Assembly (NCBI GenBank): GCA_049325415.1
Contig: JBMOLL010000091.1
Location: forward strand, 1 to 52,868
Direction of reading: 5' to 3'
DNA from: JBMOLL01 sp049325415
GTDB taxonomy: Bacteria > Bacteroidota > Bacteroidia > Bacteroidales > GCA-2748055
Length of the DNA: 52,868 nt
Shown: positions 8,187-18,505 of the stretch, piece by piece
Numbering within the stretch: the stretch's first letter is position 1
How the letters are laid out: each line of letters starts with the position of its first letter
Notes under the pieces: model-generated
What the model saw: the letters and a program-made list of their open reading frames with translations, nothing else
What the model was told of the DNA's origin: nothing
Databases searched by the model: none
Translations under genes and position numbers: made by a program

Positions 8187-11100
8187 ATGGCATTCAAACC
8201 CGGAATTCTTTTCACACTTTTCCTGAATATTTCAGGATTAATTATTTCCGCCGCCGGACAGGAAAAGCAGACGGTTTTACTTTTCGATTCGCCGGGCAAA
8301 GACCAGGTTGTTCTGAGTCGTACCGAGAACGGGTTCAGAGCCGTATGCCAGACAGGTGATATACTCGCAGACAGCAGGGACGAAGCTGGCGGTTCCTGGA
8401 TTTCCATTTTGTCCGGCACAGGAGGCTACTCCATGCTGCCCGGACAACCGGAGCTACCCCTGACCTTCCGTGCTGTGGAGAGCGGAGCCGACTGGAACTG
8501 GAAAATCCTGCTGCAGCATGCCGATTCAATAGATGTCCGTCTGGCGGATTACCTGCCGGGATACGTCTTTCCTTACCAGTCGTCCCCGGTCAAAGGCAAA
8601 GACAGCTTCTGCATCGATACTGCTCTGTATCAGAGTGATTTATGGTATGGAGGGCCGCTGGTCTCCATAAGACATGACGGGGTTCTCAGAGGCGTGCAGG
8701 TCGGGAGCTTCGAATATCGTCCCGTGAAATATAATCCGGGCCGGGGGCTGCTGAGGNNNNNNNNNNTATTATAATGTGGAGGCAGACCTGGTTTTTGCCG
8801 GGGGGACCGGTTCAGACTGGTCAAGAATGAACAGCCGTTTCAGCGGACTGCTCACAGATATGCTGCAAACCCGTCCGCCGGCACTGAAAAAAGTGCTGGC
8901 CGATGAGCCCATGACCCTTGTTGTTGTTGCTGATCCGATGTTCAGGGATTCGCTGCAGACAATGTTAAGATGGAAACGGGAGAAGGGTTTCAGGGTGCTG
9001 GAGGCATACACCGACGACCCGGCCCTTGGAGGTACGGCGACAGGGATCAGGGAATGGCTAAGGAACATTTACCTGAATCCCCCCGATGGGTTTACAGCAC
9101 CTGACTACCTGCTGCTTGTCGGCGATGTCGAACAGATCCCCCTTTCACCCCTGGGCTATCAGAATACGGACCTGTATTACGCCGAGTACGACGGAAATGG
9201 CGATTACATTCCGGAGCTTTTTTACGGTCGCATATCTGCGCAGACGGTAGAGCAGTTTGTGGCAGTCAGAGACAAGATCCTGGAGTACGAGCGCTACGCT
9301 TTTCCGGATCCGTCCTTTCTGAACAGGTCGGTTCTGATTGCCGGTGTTGATGCAAGCTATAGCTATACCCATGCGAACGGACAGATCTATTATGCCGAGA
9401 ACAACTATTTTAATACCTCCCGGGGAATTGAATCCTCAGTATATTATTACCCGGAATCAGCAGTAAGCGATGCGCAAATTATTTCGGACATCAGCAGCGG
9501 TGCAGCATTCGTTAATTATACGGGACATGGTACGAGTTCGGGATGGGCGGATCCGGCGTTTGGCAAGACCGATATCGCGGGATTGCAGAATAATCATATG
9601 TACCCGGTACTGATTGGCAACGGATGTCAGACTAATGCCTTCGTGTATGCCGAATGCTTTTCTGAAGCGGTAACACGGGCTCCGGAAAAGGGCGCGCTGG
9701 CCTACATCGGCTGTACGAACGATTCGTACTGGGATGAAGACTATTACTGGTCGGTGGGTCTCGGTCCGATTGTCTCCACGCCGCTATATGAAAATACCCA
9801 GCCGGGCTATTACGATAAGGTATTTCACACCCATTCGGAGGATAATTCTCTCTGGGCGCCCTCACTCGGGGAAATGGTCTATGCCGGAAATATGAGTGTA
9901 CAGGTCACTAATTCCACAAGAAAACGGTATTACTGGGAAATATACCAGTTAATGGGTGATCCTACACTGGTTCCCTGGTTTACTGTTCCGACGGGTGAAG
10001 AAGTGGTCTTTCCCTCTGCGATACCCCTGGAAACCCGCCAGTTCGGGGTGGAAGTACGCCCCTTCGATTATGTGGCCGTTTCCCGCGACGGGGTGCTGAT
10101 CGATGCCCGACACGCCGATGCAAGCGGTTATGCATACCTCAGCCTGCCCGATACCCTGACACAGGGAGACCTTCTCCTTGTGGTTACCGGGGATTACAGG
10201 ATACCTTTTATGGATACGGTAAAAATCGGTCCTTCAAACGCCGGGTACGTGGAGGTTTTATCCGTTGATCTGTCGGACGAATCTGTAGCTTCGGATGGCT
10301 ATATCTCCGGCGGAGAGGAGTTCTCGGTCAGTTTTAGTTTAAAGAACCAGGGATTGCAAACCTTCACTTCCGACAGCCTGCTGGCCCATATCAGGTCCGA
10401 TCAGATCACCGGACTGGATACGGTGTTTGTCCTGCCCGCCATCCAGCCCGGCGAAACGTATAATACAGGCCGGATTTTCAGGTTCCTTGCCCGGGAATCG
10501 GTCGACGATCTCTCGGAGATCACTATAATGTTTATCTGCAAACATGATTCCCTGAACAATCGCCTGTATTTTAAGGGCACAGCGCATGCACCCCGCCTGG
10601 TCTCTGAAAGAATTACCTGGAGTGATGGCCTGCATGGCAATGCCGACGGGATAATTGATCCGGGTGAGACCCTGGATTTTGAGTGGGTGCTCAGAAACGA
10701 AGGACATTTCCCGGCTTATAGCCTGTCGGCTGCCTACAGTGGCGGTCCGTCAGGAAACTGGCTAAGCCTGGCCGGAGCCGATGAACTTGCTGAAATTCTA
10801 GCTGGAGCAAAGGGAGTACTGCAGTTCCGTGCTACGGTCTCTGCTGAAGCCAAAGATTCGCTCTATCAAAGTTCAGCATTTCGCTGTTCAAATGGCACTT
10901 ACTTCACGTCCGACAGTTTGCGGTTGTTTGTGGGTCGCGCTTTTGAGACTTTCCAGTACGGGGATTTCAGTTTCTTCGACTGGCAGGCCGATCCGCAATA
11001 CCCCTGGACCATTGATTCCGCCATGGCTTTCAACGGTCGGTATTCGGCACGCTCAGCCGATATTGCTGACCTGCAGCACTCTGATCTGGAACTGTATGTA

Positions 11101-12273
11101 AATAATTCCGTAGCCGACAGTGTTTCATTTTATTTCAGGATTTCTTCCGAATCCGGCTATGATTACCTGATCTTTTACATCGATACCCTGGAGGCGAAGC
11201 GCTGGTCCGGACTGTCAGGCTGGAAACGCTACAGTTGCCTTGTAGGAGAGGGAACGCACCGCCTGCTCTGGCGCTATGAAAAGGATAAATCCATATCCAC
11301 CGGTGAAGATGCGGCATGGATTGATGAAATTGTGCTGCCGGGAGATCCGGTACTCCAGAGCGATATTGAACTAACGGGTATCCTCGCACCGGAAAGCGGA
11401 CTCTGGCTGACGGATCAGGAAGAGATCACCATTTCATTCAGGAACAACAGCCCGAGGAAAGTCAGCGGTATTTCAGCGGCCTACGAGGTGGACGGAACGG
11501 GACCCGAAGCTGAGATGATCAATATTGAAGCTTTGCCCGGACAGTCTTACCAGTATACCTTCCTGACGCCGGCTGATTTTTCAGGGTTTGCTGAACATAC
11601 GGTTCATGTTCTGCTGGAACTTGAAAACGATAATTATCCTGCCAACAACGTGCTGGATAAGCTGGTGGTCCATCCGTATTCGCCGGATATCGCCATAGAA
11701 AACATCAGGCTTGACAGTGTTCCATATCAGTCCGTTGATCTGTATTTTGATCTTCGCAACGCAGGCAACAGCAAAATGGATTCGGTCTTCTATAATGTGG
11801 GGATCACCTGGGGTACAGGGTATGACAGGACGAAAGAGGTAAACCTTTTACCCGGTGAAGTCTGCACGGTTTCTGAGGAATTATTCAACGCTGATAAATG
11901 GGATCGGAACAGGGGCTGGTACAGCTTTGAAATTATCAGTTTTCTGACCGGGGATGTAAATCCGGAAAACAATTTCTACACAGGTATGGTATTCTGGTCG
12001 GGTTCAACCGCCGTGGAGCAAGCTGTTGCAGCAAATCTGCTGGTATGGCCCAATCCCACCCGTGGAGAACTGAAGATCAGTCTCAGCCAGGCCGCGGAAA
12101 AGGATCTCCCGCTGCGCGTCTTTGCTCCCGACGGCAGGGTGATTTATGAAACGAAAATGCTAAAAGGGCAAAGTACAACAGGTTTCTCACTGGCCGGATA
12201 CACCGGCATCTGTTACCTGCAGATTGGCGAAGCGCCGCAGTTCATGCAGAAAATAGTAATTACGGGGGATTAG
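8187..12273 (+). CDS. Gingipain-like C25 cysteine peptidase with T9SS type A sorting domain (interrupted by assembly gap)
   Basis: One gene read in two pieces: 8187-8756 (190 codons, starting with a signal peptide that ends near SAAG) and 8767-12273 (1168 codons), separated by ten Ns. The join is natural: the left side ends YNPGRGLLR and the right side begins YYNVEADLVF, the usual strand before the C25 domain. The catalytic domain has PDYLLLVGDVEQIP, then YTGHG with the catalytic His at 9526-9528 and GNGC with the catalytic Cys at 9625-9627. Several Ig-like modules follow. The last ~85 residues (LLVWPNPTRGELKI to KIVITGD) form a Por-secretion tail, so export through the T9SS to the cell surface is expected. 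It could be called PorU-like, but no T9SS neighbours support that name. The substrate is presumably protein. Confidence 0.85.
8757..8766. other. Assembly gap (10 N)
   Basis: Ten ambiguous bases. The flanking reading frames of the C25 peptidase are offset by one base across it, so the run is most likely a placeholder for a gap of unknown size. Confidence 0.98.
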
Positions 12274-12281
12274 GATCCGGC

Positions 12282-12728
12282 TTATTTCTTCAGCCGGAGG
12301 TCGAACACTCCACCTTTAACAAGTATACAGCCATCCCAGCATTCATCGCTGGCAATATAGCTGTACAGATGATCGGAATCGTAAGCGAAAACGGTTTTAC
12401 TGCCATCCTTGTAAACAGCTTTGACACTGTATACCTGACCAATTTCTGAATACAGCTCATACCGGTCCGTTCTGGCCGTGTCAACCCAGTCGAGCTGCTG
12501 ATCTTCGATGGTCCCCCGGTACACTTCAATCGGTATCGCAGGATTTTCATCATTAATGGTCAGAAGGAAGATAAGGTTTGCCGAGTCGGGCCAGTAGCTC
12601 AGACAGTCGTTACAGTTGGTGTTCAGCACAAAATCTTCCGGTTCGCATCCCGTGATCTTGACCAGGCCGGCCAGGATCAGGAGGAAGGCAAGTATCCTGA
12701 GTGCGGGTTTGGTCTTTCTCATCACCAT
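12282..12728 (-). CDS. Small lipoprotein, unrecognised
   Basis: 148 aa with a lipoprotein signal peptide (hydrophobic stretch then ITGC, Cys at about 28). The mature part holds several Cys residues (NCNDC near the N terminus, DECWDGC near the C terminus), suggesting disulphides in an oxidising compartment, and a beta-rich sequence (IPIEVYRGTI, YELYSEIGQVYSVKAVYKD) reminiscent of a single Ig/FN3-like domain. The start overlaps the end of the upstream ankyrin gene by 7 bp, so the two are probably translated from one mRNA and may act together at the envelope. No family is recognised. Confidence 0.65.
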   Translation of the reverse strand: MVMRKTKPALRILAFLLILAGLVKITGCEPEDFVLNTNCNDCLSYWPDSANLIFLLTINDENPAIPIEVYRGTIEDQQLDWVDTARTDRYELYSEIGQVYSVKAVYKDGSKTVFAYDSDHLYSYIASDECWDGCILVKGGVFDLRLKK

Positions 12729-14158
12729 AGGATCGCTTTTTTATCATTAAAAAATGTCTGCTTCGAGATCCGGATAAAGGCTTTTATATCCATTTTCCAG
12801 TTTTCCTCATAGAGTGTCCCGAACTGGTAGCGGTCGATACCGGCAGAGAACCCCATGTACTTCCATTCGGCCATTAGTCCTGCCGACGGGATCAGGGTGT
12901 ATTTTACCGGCGGTCTCTGGTCGAATCCCCTGTAGCTGGAAAATGACAGGTAGCCGTTCAGCGAAAGATACAGTCCTCCTTTTCCTCCCCCCGGAAGGGA
13001 AAAGAGTGTGAAGTATTTTCCAATGCCGTGGCTCCAGCCGAATCTTTTTTCCATGTACTGAACATTCAGGAGTTCGTTGATCTCAATCTGTATCTTCTGA
13101 GCAGAAGGCCGGAAGTCGAAGCCCGTCTCGAAAAAGAATCCGAATTTCTTGTCAACCAGCGACAGACGTGTATGCATGATATACTCGTTCGTTCCGAAAC
13201 TGTTACCCCAGATCAGATCAATCTCAGAAAAATCGGGCATGGGAAGCGGCCTGGCACCCATGCTGTCGAGGGTCTGAAGACAATCTTTGCAGCCCGATTC
13301 CCGGGCCAGGTCATAAATATTGCGGAAAGCATTTATCTTATATCCCGTATCCGCTCCTTTTTCGATCAGCAGTCTGGCCGCGTCGGGGAAATTGTATTTA
13401 ACAGCGGCCGATAGGGGAGAGTCGCCTGTTTTATTTACGGCATTGATATCAGCGCCGTAATCGGCCAGCAACCTGATCATGGCTGTATCGCCATATTGCG
13501 CGGCAACAATGAGCGGGGTGTTCCCGTTTTTGTCGGCATGTTCAGGATTCAGTCCGTTTTGCAGGAGCACATCGGCTGTTTCAATATTTCCAAGGCACAC
13601 AGCCGTCATCAGGGCTGAGTTCCCGTCACGGTCAGCAATCTCCTTATCGGCGCCGAAGTAGATCAAAAGGTCAGATAGCTGATAAGAGTTCTGTGCCGCT
13701 GCGTAAAGAAGGGGACTGATGCCGAAATGATCCCTGACATCCGGGTTTGCTCCTTTTTCGAGGAGAAGCTGACAGGCATCAAACTGGTTATTCCGGATGG
13801 CAAAAAGCAGGGGAGTAGCTCCTTCAAAAAAGGTGGTTTCTATTCCGGCGCCGTTCAGTATCAGGATCTTCATGATCTCTGTATTTCCGGCTTCAGAGGC
13901 ATACATGAGGGCTGTGATCCCTTCTGAACTGGCGGCGTCAGGATTGGCACCGGAGTTGAGCAACTCAAGCAGGCTGTCGGATTGCTGCATTATTGTGGCG
14001 TCAAGTAATGCACTGTCGTACTGCTGTTTATAATGGATCATTCTGGTTGTATCGCCCGAGTTCAGATCAATAATGATCTGTGCGCCGGCATAATTGAGCC
14101 CTGGCATTATGATCAGCAGGTAGATCAGTAAACGGATCGGGAATTTGAATCGCATCAT
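12722..14158 (-). CDS. Exported ankyrin-repeat protein with C-terminal barrel-like domain
   Basis: 478 aa from the ATG at 14158; an in-frame TTG two codons earlier is less likely. After a signal peptide (to about AGAQ), at least six clear ankyrin repeats run from about residue 55 to 290, with the cores SEGITALMYAS, FEGATPLLFAI, HFGISPLLYAA, RDGNSALMTAV, KNGNTPLIVAA and KTGDSPLSAAV. The last ~170 residues are not ankyrin: they are rich in aromatic, alternating strands (KKFGFFFETGFDFRP, GGLYLSLNGYLSFSSY, AEWKYMGFSAGIDRYQFG), as in small outer-membrane barrels or porin-like domains. The layout suggests periplasmic ankyrin repeats tethered at the outer membrane. It overlaps the lipoprotein gene downstream. 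Signal peptide and ankyrin calls are firm; the barrel is inferred. Confidence 0.75.
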   Translation of the reverse strand: MMRFKFPIRLLIYLLIIMPGLNYAGAQIIIDLNSGDTTRMIHYKQQYDSALLDATIMQQSDSLLELLNSGANPDAASSEGITALMYASEAGNTEIMKILILNGAGIETTFFEGATPLLFAIRNNQFDACQLLLEKGANPDVRDHFGISPLLYAAAQNSYQLSDLLIYFGADKEIADRDGNSALMTAVCLGNIETADVLLQNGLNPEHADKNGNTPLIVAAQYGDTAMIRLLADYGADINAVNKTGDSPLSAAVKYNFPDAARLLIEKGADTGYKINAFRNIYDLARESGCKDCLQTLDSMGARPLPMPDFSEIDLIWGNSFGTNEYIMHTRLSLVDKKFGFFFETGFDFRPSAQKIQIEINELLNVQYMEKRFGWSHGIGKYFTLFSLPGGGKGGLYLSLNGYLSFSSYRGFDQRPPVKYTLIPSAGLMAEWKYMGFSAGIDRYQFGTLYEENWKMDIKAFIRISKQTFFNDKKAILW

Positions 14159-14351
14159 ACACAAATATAAAATATACGCTTTGAATCAGCTATCCGGAAT
14201 TGCTTAATTTCCACGAAAATCTTAACCATGCCCTTGCTGCCGGCATATTTACCTGCCCCTGAGTAATCCTTTGTCCTCATTTTTCCCTGAGCTGTATAAA
14301 AACCCGATGAATTCAATTATTTTTAGCCTATGGATTAAAACTCTTGAAACC

Positions 14352-16661
14352 ATGCGTACTTCATTCCTGTTTCTCCTGGCAGCAATTCTGATAGCCGGGT
14401 CTTCATGTCGGCGGCAAAATGATGATCAGGACACCGGCGATAAGGTTCTTAGCTGGGATTTTCCACTGGAAAGACCCCATGAAGGGATCTTACTCGGGAA
14501 CGGCACCCAGGGGCTGATGGTATGGGGAGGAGGAAACCGCCTGGTCCTTACTGTTTCCCGTGCCGGGTTCTGGGATCACAGGGGCAGCGTGGAATTTGCC
14601 ACCGAAACCACTTACAGGTTGGTTAAATGGTACCTGCAGACGAAAAATGAGGAAAGGCTCCGTCAGGTATTTCACATGGATGAGAATAGCAGCTCGCCCG
14701 TTCATCCGCACCAGATCGGCGGCGGGCGCGTCAATATTGAGTTTCCTTCTGAGTGGGAACTGATCAGGGGTGATCTGAACCTCAGCAAGGGGGATATAAC
14801 TCTTCTTATCAGGAACGATGAGGGAAAGGAGCGTACCATCAGGATCGTTCAGGACCCGGAAAGTGAACTCAGCTTCCTGGTTCTGCCCCGGATACTCAGC
14901 AACAGTACGGGGATAGCCCTTGAATCGGCCTGGGAATTTAACAGGGAGACTTTTGCACAGCAGGGCATCTCCTCACCGGTGAGATGGAAAACGGATTTCG
15001 GGGAGGGCTTTTGCCAGTTTCTTCCCGACGACAAGCCCCTGGCCCTGGGCTGGAAAAAGAAAGAAGAAACCATAATCATTGCAACAGCCCTGGCACGGAA
15101 TGCACCGGTTATGGTGAAAGAAAAGCTTGAAACGGCTGATTTTCATGCATCGGAAAAAGCTGCGATCTCATGGTGGAAAGCCTACTGGGCTGCAGTTCCG
15201 TCAATCAGTCTTCCCGATCCGGTGCTGCAGGAAATCGCCGATTATGGTCTGTACAAACAGGCTTGCACTACTGCTCCTCAGGGAGTACCGTGTACTCTGC
15301 AGGGACCTTTTATGGAGATCTACCAGCTCCCGCCATGGAGTAACGATTATCATTTCAATATCAACGCGGAAATGATCTACTGGCCTGCACTGGCTTCAAA
15401 CCGGACGAGTCACCTCGAACCTCTGTGGAAAATGCTATGGTCGTGGATGCCTGAAATGAAGACAAATGCGGCACATTTCTTTGAGAATGATTCCGCATTG
15501 ACCATTCCCCACGCGGTCGATGACCGCGGAAACATTCCCGGAGTATTCTGGACCGGGATGATCGATCACGCATCGACCGCCTGGATGGCTCAGCTCGCCT
15601 GGCTCAATTACCGTTATACCATGGACAGGCAGATCCTCGACACCCTGGCCCTTCCCTTGATGAAAGGTGCTTTTGAGGGTTACTGGAGCATGCTGGATAA
15701 GATACCGCTCTGGGGCGGAGGATACCGCTATTCACTGGCTGTGTCGGTCAGTCCCGAATTCAGGGGAAGCTCGATGGACGCCTGGGGCAGGGATGCTTCC
15801 TTTCAGCTGGCTGCTGTTCATATGCTTACGGGAATTTTGCAACAGGCAGCGGAGATCAGGGGGGAGGAGCCCGATCCGAGATGGAAGGACGTGGAGGAAC
15901 ATCTGCCGATGTTCGCGGTCGTCACCGGTCCGGAATCCCCGGAATATCCGGCGCAACAGGTACAACGTATCGGGCTCTGGGATGGTCTGGATCTGCCCGC
16001 GAGCCACCGGCATCATTCCCATCTGGCTTCGATCTATCCCTTTTCAACGGTTGATCCCGCCGATACACTCTATGCAGAGATCATCGATGCATCCATCCGC
16101 CACTGGATCCGTGAAGGAAGCGGAAACTGGTCGGGATGGTGCATTCCCTGGGCCTCGGTCATCCATTCCCGGACCGGGAACAGCGAAGCGGCGGTTGGCT
16201 GGCTGCACTATTGGAAGGAACATTACACGAACAACGGCAGGGGTACACTTCATGATGCCGATTACCCTGGTTTTTCAATGATCACTTCACCCTGCTGGGA
16301 AAAAACGGAATCGGAGATGCATGAGATCATGCAACTTGACGGGGGATTCGGAGCATTGAATGCAGTGCTTGAATTACTGGTCAGCAACAGGCAGGGAAAG
16401 ATCTATGTGCTGCCTGATCTGCACCGCGACTGGAAAGACCTGAGTTTTACCGGGGTGCTGGCTGAAGGCGCTTTCCTGATTGATGCTAAGGTGGAGAATG
16501 GAAGAATCACGATGATCAGAGTGAAAAGTCTGAAAGGTGGCGAGCTGAAACTGGTACCCGGGATCAGGGAAAACTTCCTTCTTAACGGGCAAAGTTTTAA
16601 CGGGGAAGTGGTCCGTAAAGACATGAAAACAGGGGAGGTCCTCGAAATCAGGGCTCTCTGA
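14352..16661 (+). CDS. GH95-like glycoside hydrolase, lipoprotein
   Basis: 769 aa from the ATG at 14352, which starts a lipoprotein signal (AGSSC, Cys19); earlier in-frame TTG and ATG codons would bury that signal. The protein follows the GH95 plan: an N-terminal beta-sandwich (LLGNGTQGLMVWGGGN), an (alpha/alpha)6 barrel with HRHHSHLASIYPFS, GNWSGWCIPWASVIHSRTG and LQLDGGFGALNAVLELL, and a C-terminal beta domain (IYVLPDLHRDWKDLSFTGVLAEGAF). GH95 enzymes remove alpha-L-fucose or alpha-L-galactose from host or plant glycans. The usual QIDGN motif appears here as QLDGG, so substrate specificity may differ. No SusC/SusD pair is beside it, so it is not in a typical polysaccharide utilisation locus. 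Confidence 0.75.
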   Translation: MRTSFLFLLAAILIAGSSCRRQNDDQDTGDKVLSWDFPLERPHEGILLGNGTQGLMVWGGGNRLVLTVSRAGFWDHRGSVEFATETTYRLVKWYLQTKNEERLRQVFHMDENSSSPVHPHQIGGGRVNIEFPSEWELIRGDLNLSKGDITLLIRNDEGKERTIRIVQDPESELSFLVLPRILSNSTGIALESAWEFNRETFAQQGISSPVRWKTDFGEGFCQFLPDDKPLALGWKKKEETIIIATALARNAPVMVKEKLETADFHASEKAAISWWKAYWAAVPSISLPDPVLQEIADYGLYKQACTTAPQGVPCTLQGPFMEIYQLPPWSNDYHFNINAEMIYWPALASNRTSHLEPLWKMLWSWMPEMKTNAAHFFENDSALTIPHAVDDRGNIPGVFWTGMIDHASTAWMAQLAWLNYRYTMDRQILDTLALPLMKGAFEGYWSMLDKIPLWGGGYRYSLAVSVSPEFRGSSMDAWGRDASFQLAAVHMLTGILQQAAEIRGEEPDPRWKDVEEHLPMFAVVTGPESPEYPAQQVQRIGLWDGLDLPASHRHHSHLASIYPFSTVDPADTLYAEIIDASIRHWIREGSGNWSGWCIPWASVIHSRTGNSEAAVGWLHYWKEHYTNNGRGTLHDADYPGFSMITSPCWEKTESEMHEIMQLDGGFGALNAVLELLVSNRQGKIYVLPDLHRDWKDLSFTGVLAEGAFLIDAKVENGRITMIRVKSLKGGELKLVPGIRENFLLNGQSFNGEVVRKDMKTGEVLEIRAL

Positions 16662-16664
16662 TAT

Positions 16665-17009
16665 TCATCCGCCCGATCGCTTCGGCCGGTAGCCCTTGCT
16701 TTCCAGTAAGCCCTGGATCTTGTCCCGGAAATCTCCCTGGATCAGGATTTCTCCGTCCTTGACCGTTCCGCCGGAGCCGCAATGTGTTTTTATGATCTTG
16801 CCCAGTTCTTTCAGATCGTCTTCTCTGCCCCTGAAACCACTGATCAGTGTTACTGCTTTTCCCTTCCGGTTTTTTTTATCGAGGGAGATGATGAGTTTCT
16901 GCTCCCTCGGCGGCAAGGTGGCTTCTTCTTCCTGGCGCTCACTTTCATAACTGAAGTCAGGATTGGTCGAATAAACCACTCCAAGTCTTGATTTCCAGTC
17001 GTTCTCCAT
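16665..17009 (-). CDS. SUI1/YciH-family translation factor
   Basis: 114 aa. The conserved SUI1 core is clear in the second half: a charged strand (IISLDKKNRKGKAVTLISGF), LGKIIKTHCGSGGTVKDGEI and IQGDFRDKIQGLLESKGY, as in eIF1 and E. coli YciH. Bacterial members are thought to influence start-codon fidelity or to act in stress. The ATG at 17009 is preferred to an upstream in-frame start because a perfect -7 element lies at 17034-17041, within the longer version. It converges on the GH95-like gene with a 3-bp gap. Confidence 0.85.
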   Translation of the reverse strand: MENDWKSRLGVVYSTNPDFSYESERQEEEATLPPREQKLIISLDKKNRKGKAVTLISGFRGREDDLKELGKIIKTHCGSGGTVKDGEILIQGDFRDKIQGLLESKGYRPKRSGG

Positions 17010-17033
17010 GCTGAATGTATTTCCTTTCCCGGG

Positions 17034-17041
17034 CAAAGATA
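17034..17041 (-). promoter_or_regulatory. -7 promoter element of the SUI1 gene
   Basis: On the minus strand this reads TATCTTTG, a perfect match to TA-N2-TTTG, and leaves a leader of roughly 20 nt before the ATG at 17009. The -33 region is not recognisable. It helps to decide the start codon. Confidence 0.55.
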
Positions 17042-17168
17042 AACCATTCTGAAGCAGCACGGCACAGGCCTTGTAAAAATGACACCCGCGGTTGGAATAA
17101 TTGTGAATAAATAACAGGAACAGATCCCCGGATTATTTCTATATTTACTTAATAATCAGGTGAAGGGG

Positions 17169-18263
17169 ATGAAATCGTCAATGCTTGTTTTTTTCCTGTT
17201 TTCTGCCATGATCCTTCATGGGCAGGATTCGTTGTTTTACTACTCCGACGGTCCTTTGAGCTGGGACCTTTTTATGGGCTCACTGCCTCCCGGGGCAGTT
17301 CCTGGCACCTCCAGAGCCGGTCTAAATATCGACCTGAAAATCAATCGTAATCTTTCGGGGGATACCTTGCGTATCGCCTTGCAGGCAGAGGCAGTAATGA
17401 ATAAGAACCAGTCTTATGCCGATCAGCAGGCCCGCGACAACCTTGTTCTGAGTTACCATCAGCTGATGTTTAACATTACCGAGCGCTATGCCACAGAGCT
17501 CGGATATGTGGCTAACAGGAACCACAGGGGCCTGGATGAGGACGGACTCTTCAGAAAATATGTGGATATAACCTCTCAGCGATTGGCAGGGTTTGAACAG
17601 GATTTCAGTTCCGATCCCGGTCTGCCGGTGCTGAACAGGTGGCAGCAACAGGTGTCGGCCGAGCGGGCCGACTGGTTGAAAGATCCCCTTGAGGATATGG
17701 AACGTTCGTTATTCGGCCTCGCTTACGGTCTGGGTGCAGGATCGGGATTTTTCAGACTTGAGCCCGGACTTGAACTGACAGCTCCGCTAACTGTCGCTTG
17801 TATGCTTGACCTGTCCTTTTACCGGTTTCATCTGCCCCTGCGCTATAATATCGGTTACCAGGCCGTACGTGCTTTACCCGACGGATCGCTCACCGGCGAC
17901 CCGGTACCCGGTCTGTTTTCCTTGCAGGAAGCCGGTTTCGGCATCACTTTGTTTGAAACAAGGTATCTTAGGGTGACTCCTGAAATTTGCGGCGCAATCT
18001 ACAGAATTAAAGAGACAGGCAGTGGCACCCCCTTGTTCGGGGAGATCGGGGAATTGTCATGGAAAGCCAATCTGAATATCGATTACCGGGCCCTGAAAGT
18101 ATTCCGGCTCGCCGGTAAAGGTCCTGCAGGCACACACCGGATTACCGACAGGGATATCAGGCTCACCCTTTCGGCAGGACCCTTCCGTCCGATCAGTTAC
18201 CCGGCAGGGATGTTTTGGTCGGCAGGATTGTTGATTTACCGGCAACAATGGGGGATCAGATAG
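17169..18263 (+). CDS. Unrecognised exported envelope protein
   Basis: 364 aa from the ATG at 17169; an in-frame GTG three codons earlier is possible. A signal peptide ends near ILHGQ. The mature protein opens with a beta-rich stretch (GLNIDLKINRNLSGDTLRIALQAEA), has a helical middle (about residues 110-180) and then alternates hydrophobic strands with glycines (LGAGSGFFRLEPGLEL, FYRFHLPLRYNIGYQAVRA, IRLTLSAGPFRPISYPAGMFWSAGLLIY), which suggests an outer-membrane barrel in the C-terminal half. No family is recognised. It stands alone between the divergent SUI1 gene and the adhesin gene. Confidence 0.55.
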   Translation: MKSSMLVFFLFSAMILHGQDSLFYYSDGPLSWDLFMGSLPPGAVPGTSRAGLNIDLKINRNLSGDTLRIALQAEAVMNKNQSYADQQARDNLVLSYHQLMFNITERYATELGYVANRNHRGLDEDGLFRKYVDITSQRLAGFEQDFSSDPGLPVLNRWQQQVSAERADWLKDPLEDMERSLFGLAYGLGAGSGFFRLEPGLELTAPLTVACMLDLSFYRFHLPLRYNIGYQAVRALPDGSLTGDPVPGLFSLQEAGFGITLFETRYLRVTPEICGAIYRIKETGSGTPLFGEIGELSWKANLNIDYRALKVFRLAGKGPAGTHRITDRDIRLTLSAGPFRPISYPAGMFWSAGLLIYRQQWGIR

Positions 18264-18285
18264 TCATAATCCCCAACGGGGCTGG

Positions 18286-18311
18286 CATTGGTCACAGATA
18301 TATTACCAATG
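18286..18311. repeat. Inverted repeat upstream of the adhesin gene
   Basis: CATTGGT and ACCAATG form a perfect 7-bp inverted repeat separated by 12 bases. There is no T-tract on either side, so it is not a typical terminator. It lies 23 bp after the preceding stop codon and about 180 bp before the putative adhesin promoter, and could be a binding site for a dimeric regulator. Confidence 0.35.
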
Positions 18312-18464
18312 ATCAAAATAGATAGACGAACTGCAACTTTACCGGTGATTAACGGGTCTGCCTCTTAGTCCGGATCAACCTTTCGTTAGACGGGCAGGGG
18401 GAGGGTTTCATGTAATAGTTGTCACCAATTGCCCGGCAGCACGTAATGAAAGGATTAAGAATTG

Positions 18465-18472
18465 TAATTTTG
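18465..18472 (+). promoter_or_regulatory. Putative -7 element for the adhesin-porP operon
   Basis: TAATTTTG fits TA-N2-TTTG and lies 33 bp before the ATG at 18506. It favours that start over an in-frame ATG at 18446, which would be upstream of the promoter. The -33 element is not obvious. Confidence 0.35.
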
Positions 18473-18505
18473 AAATATTTACCAATATATCCTGGAGCAG
18501 CATCA

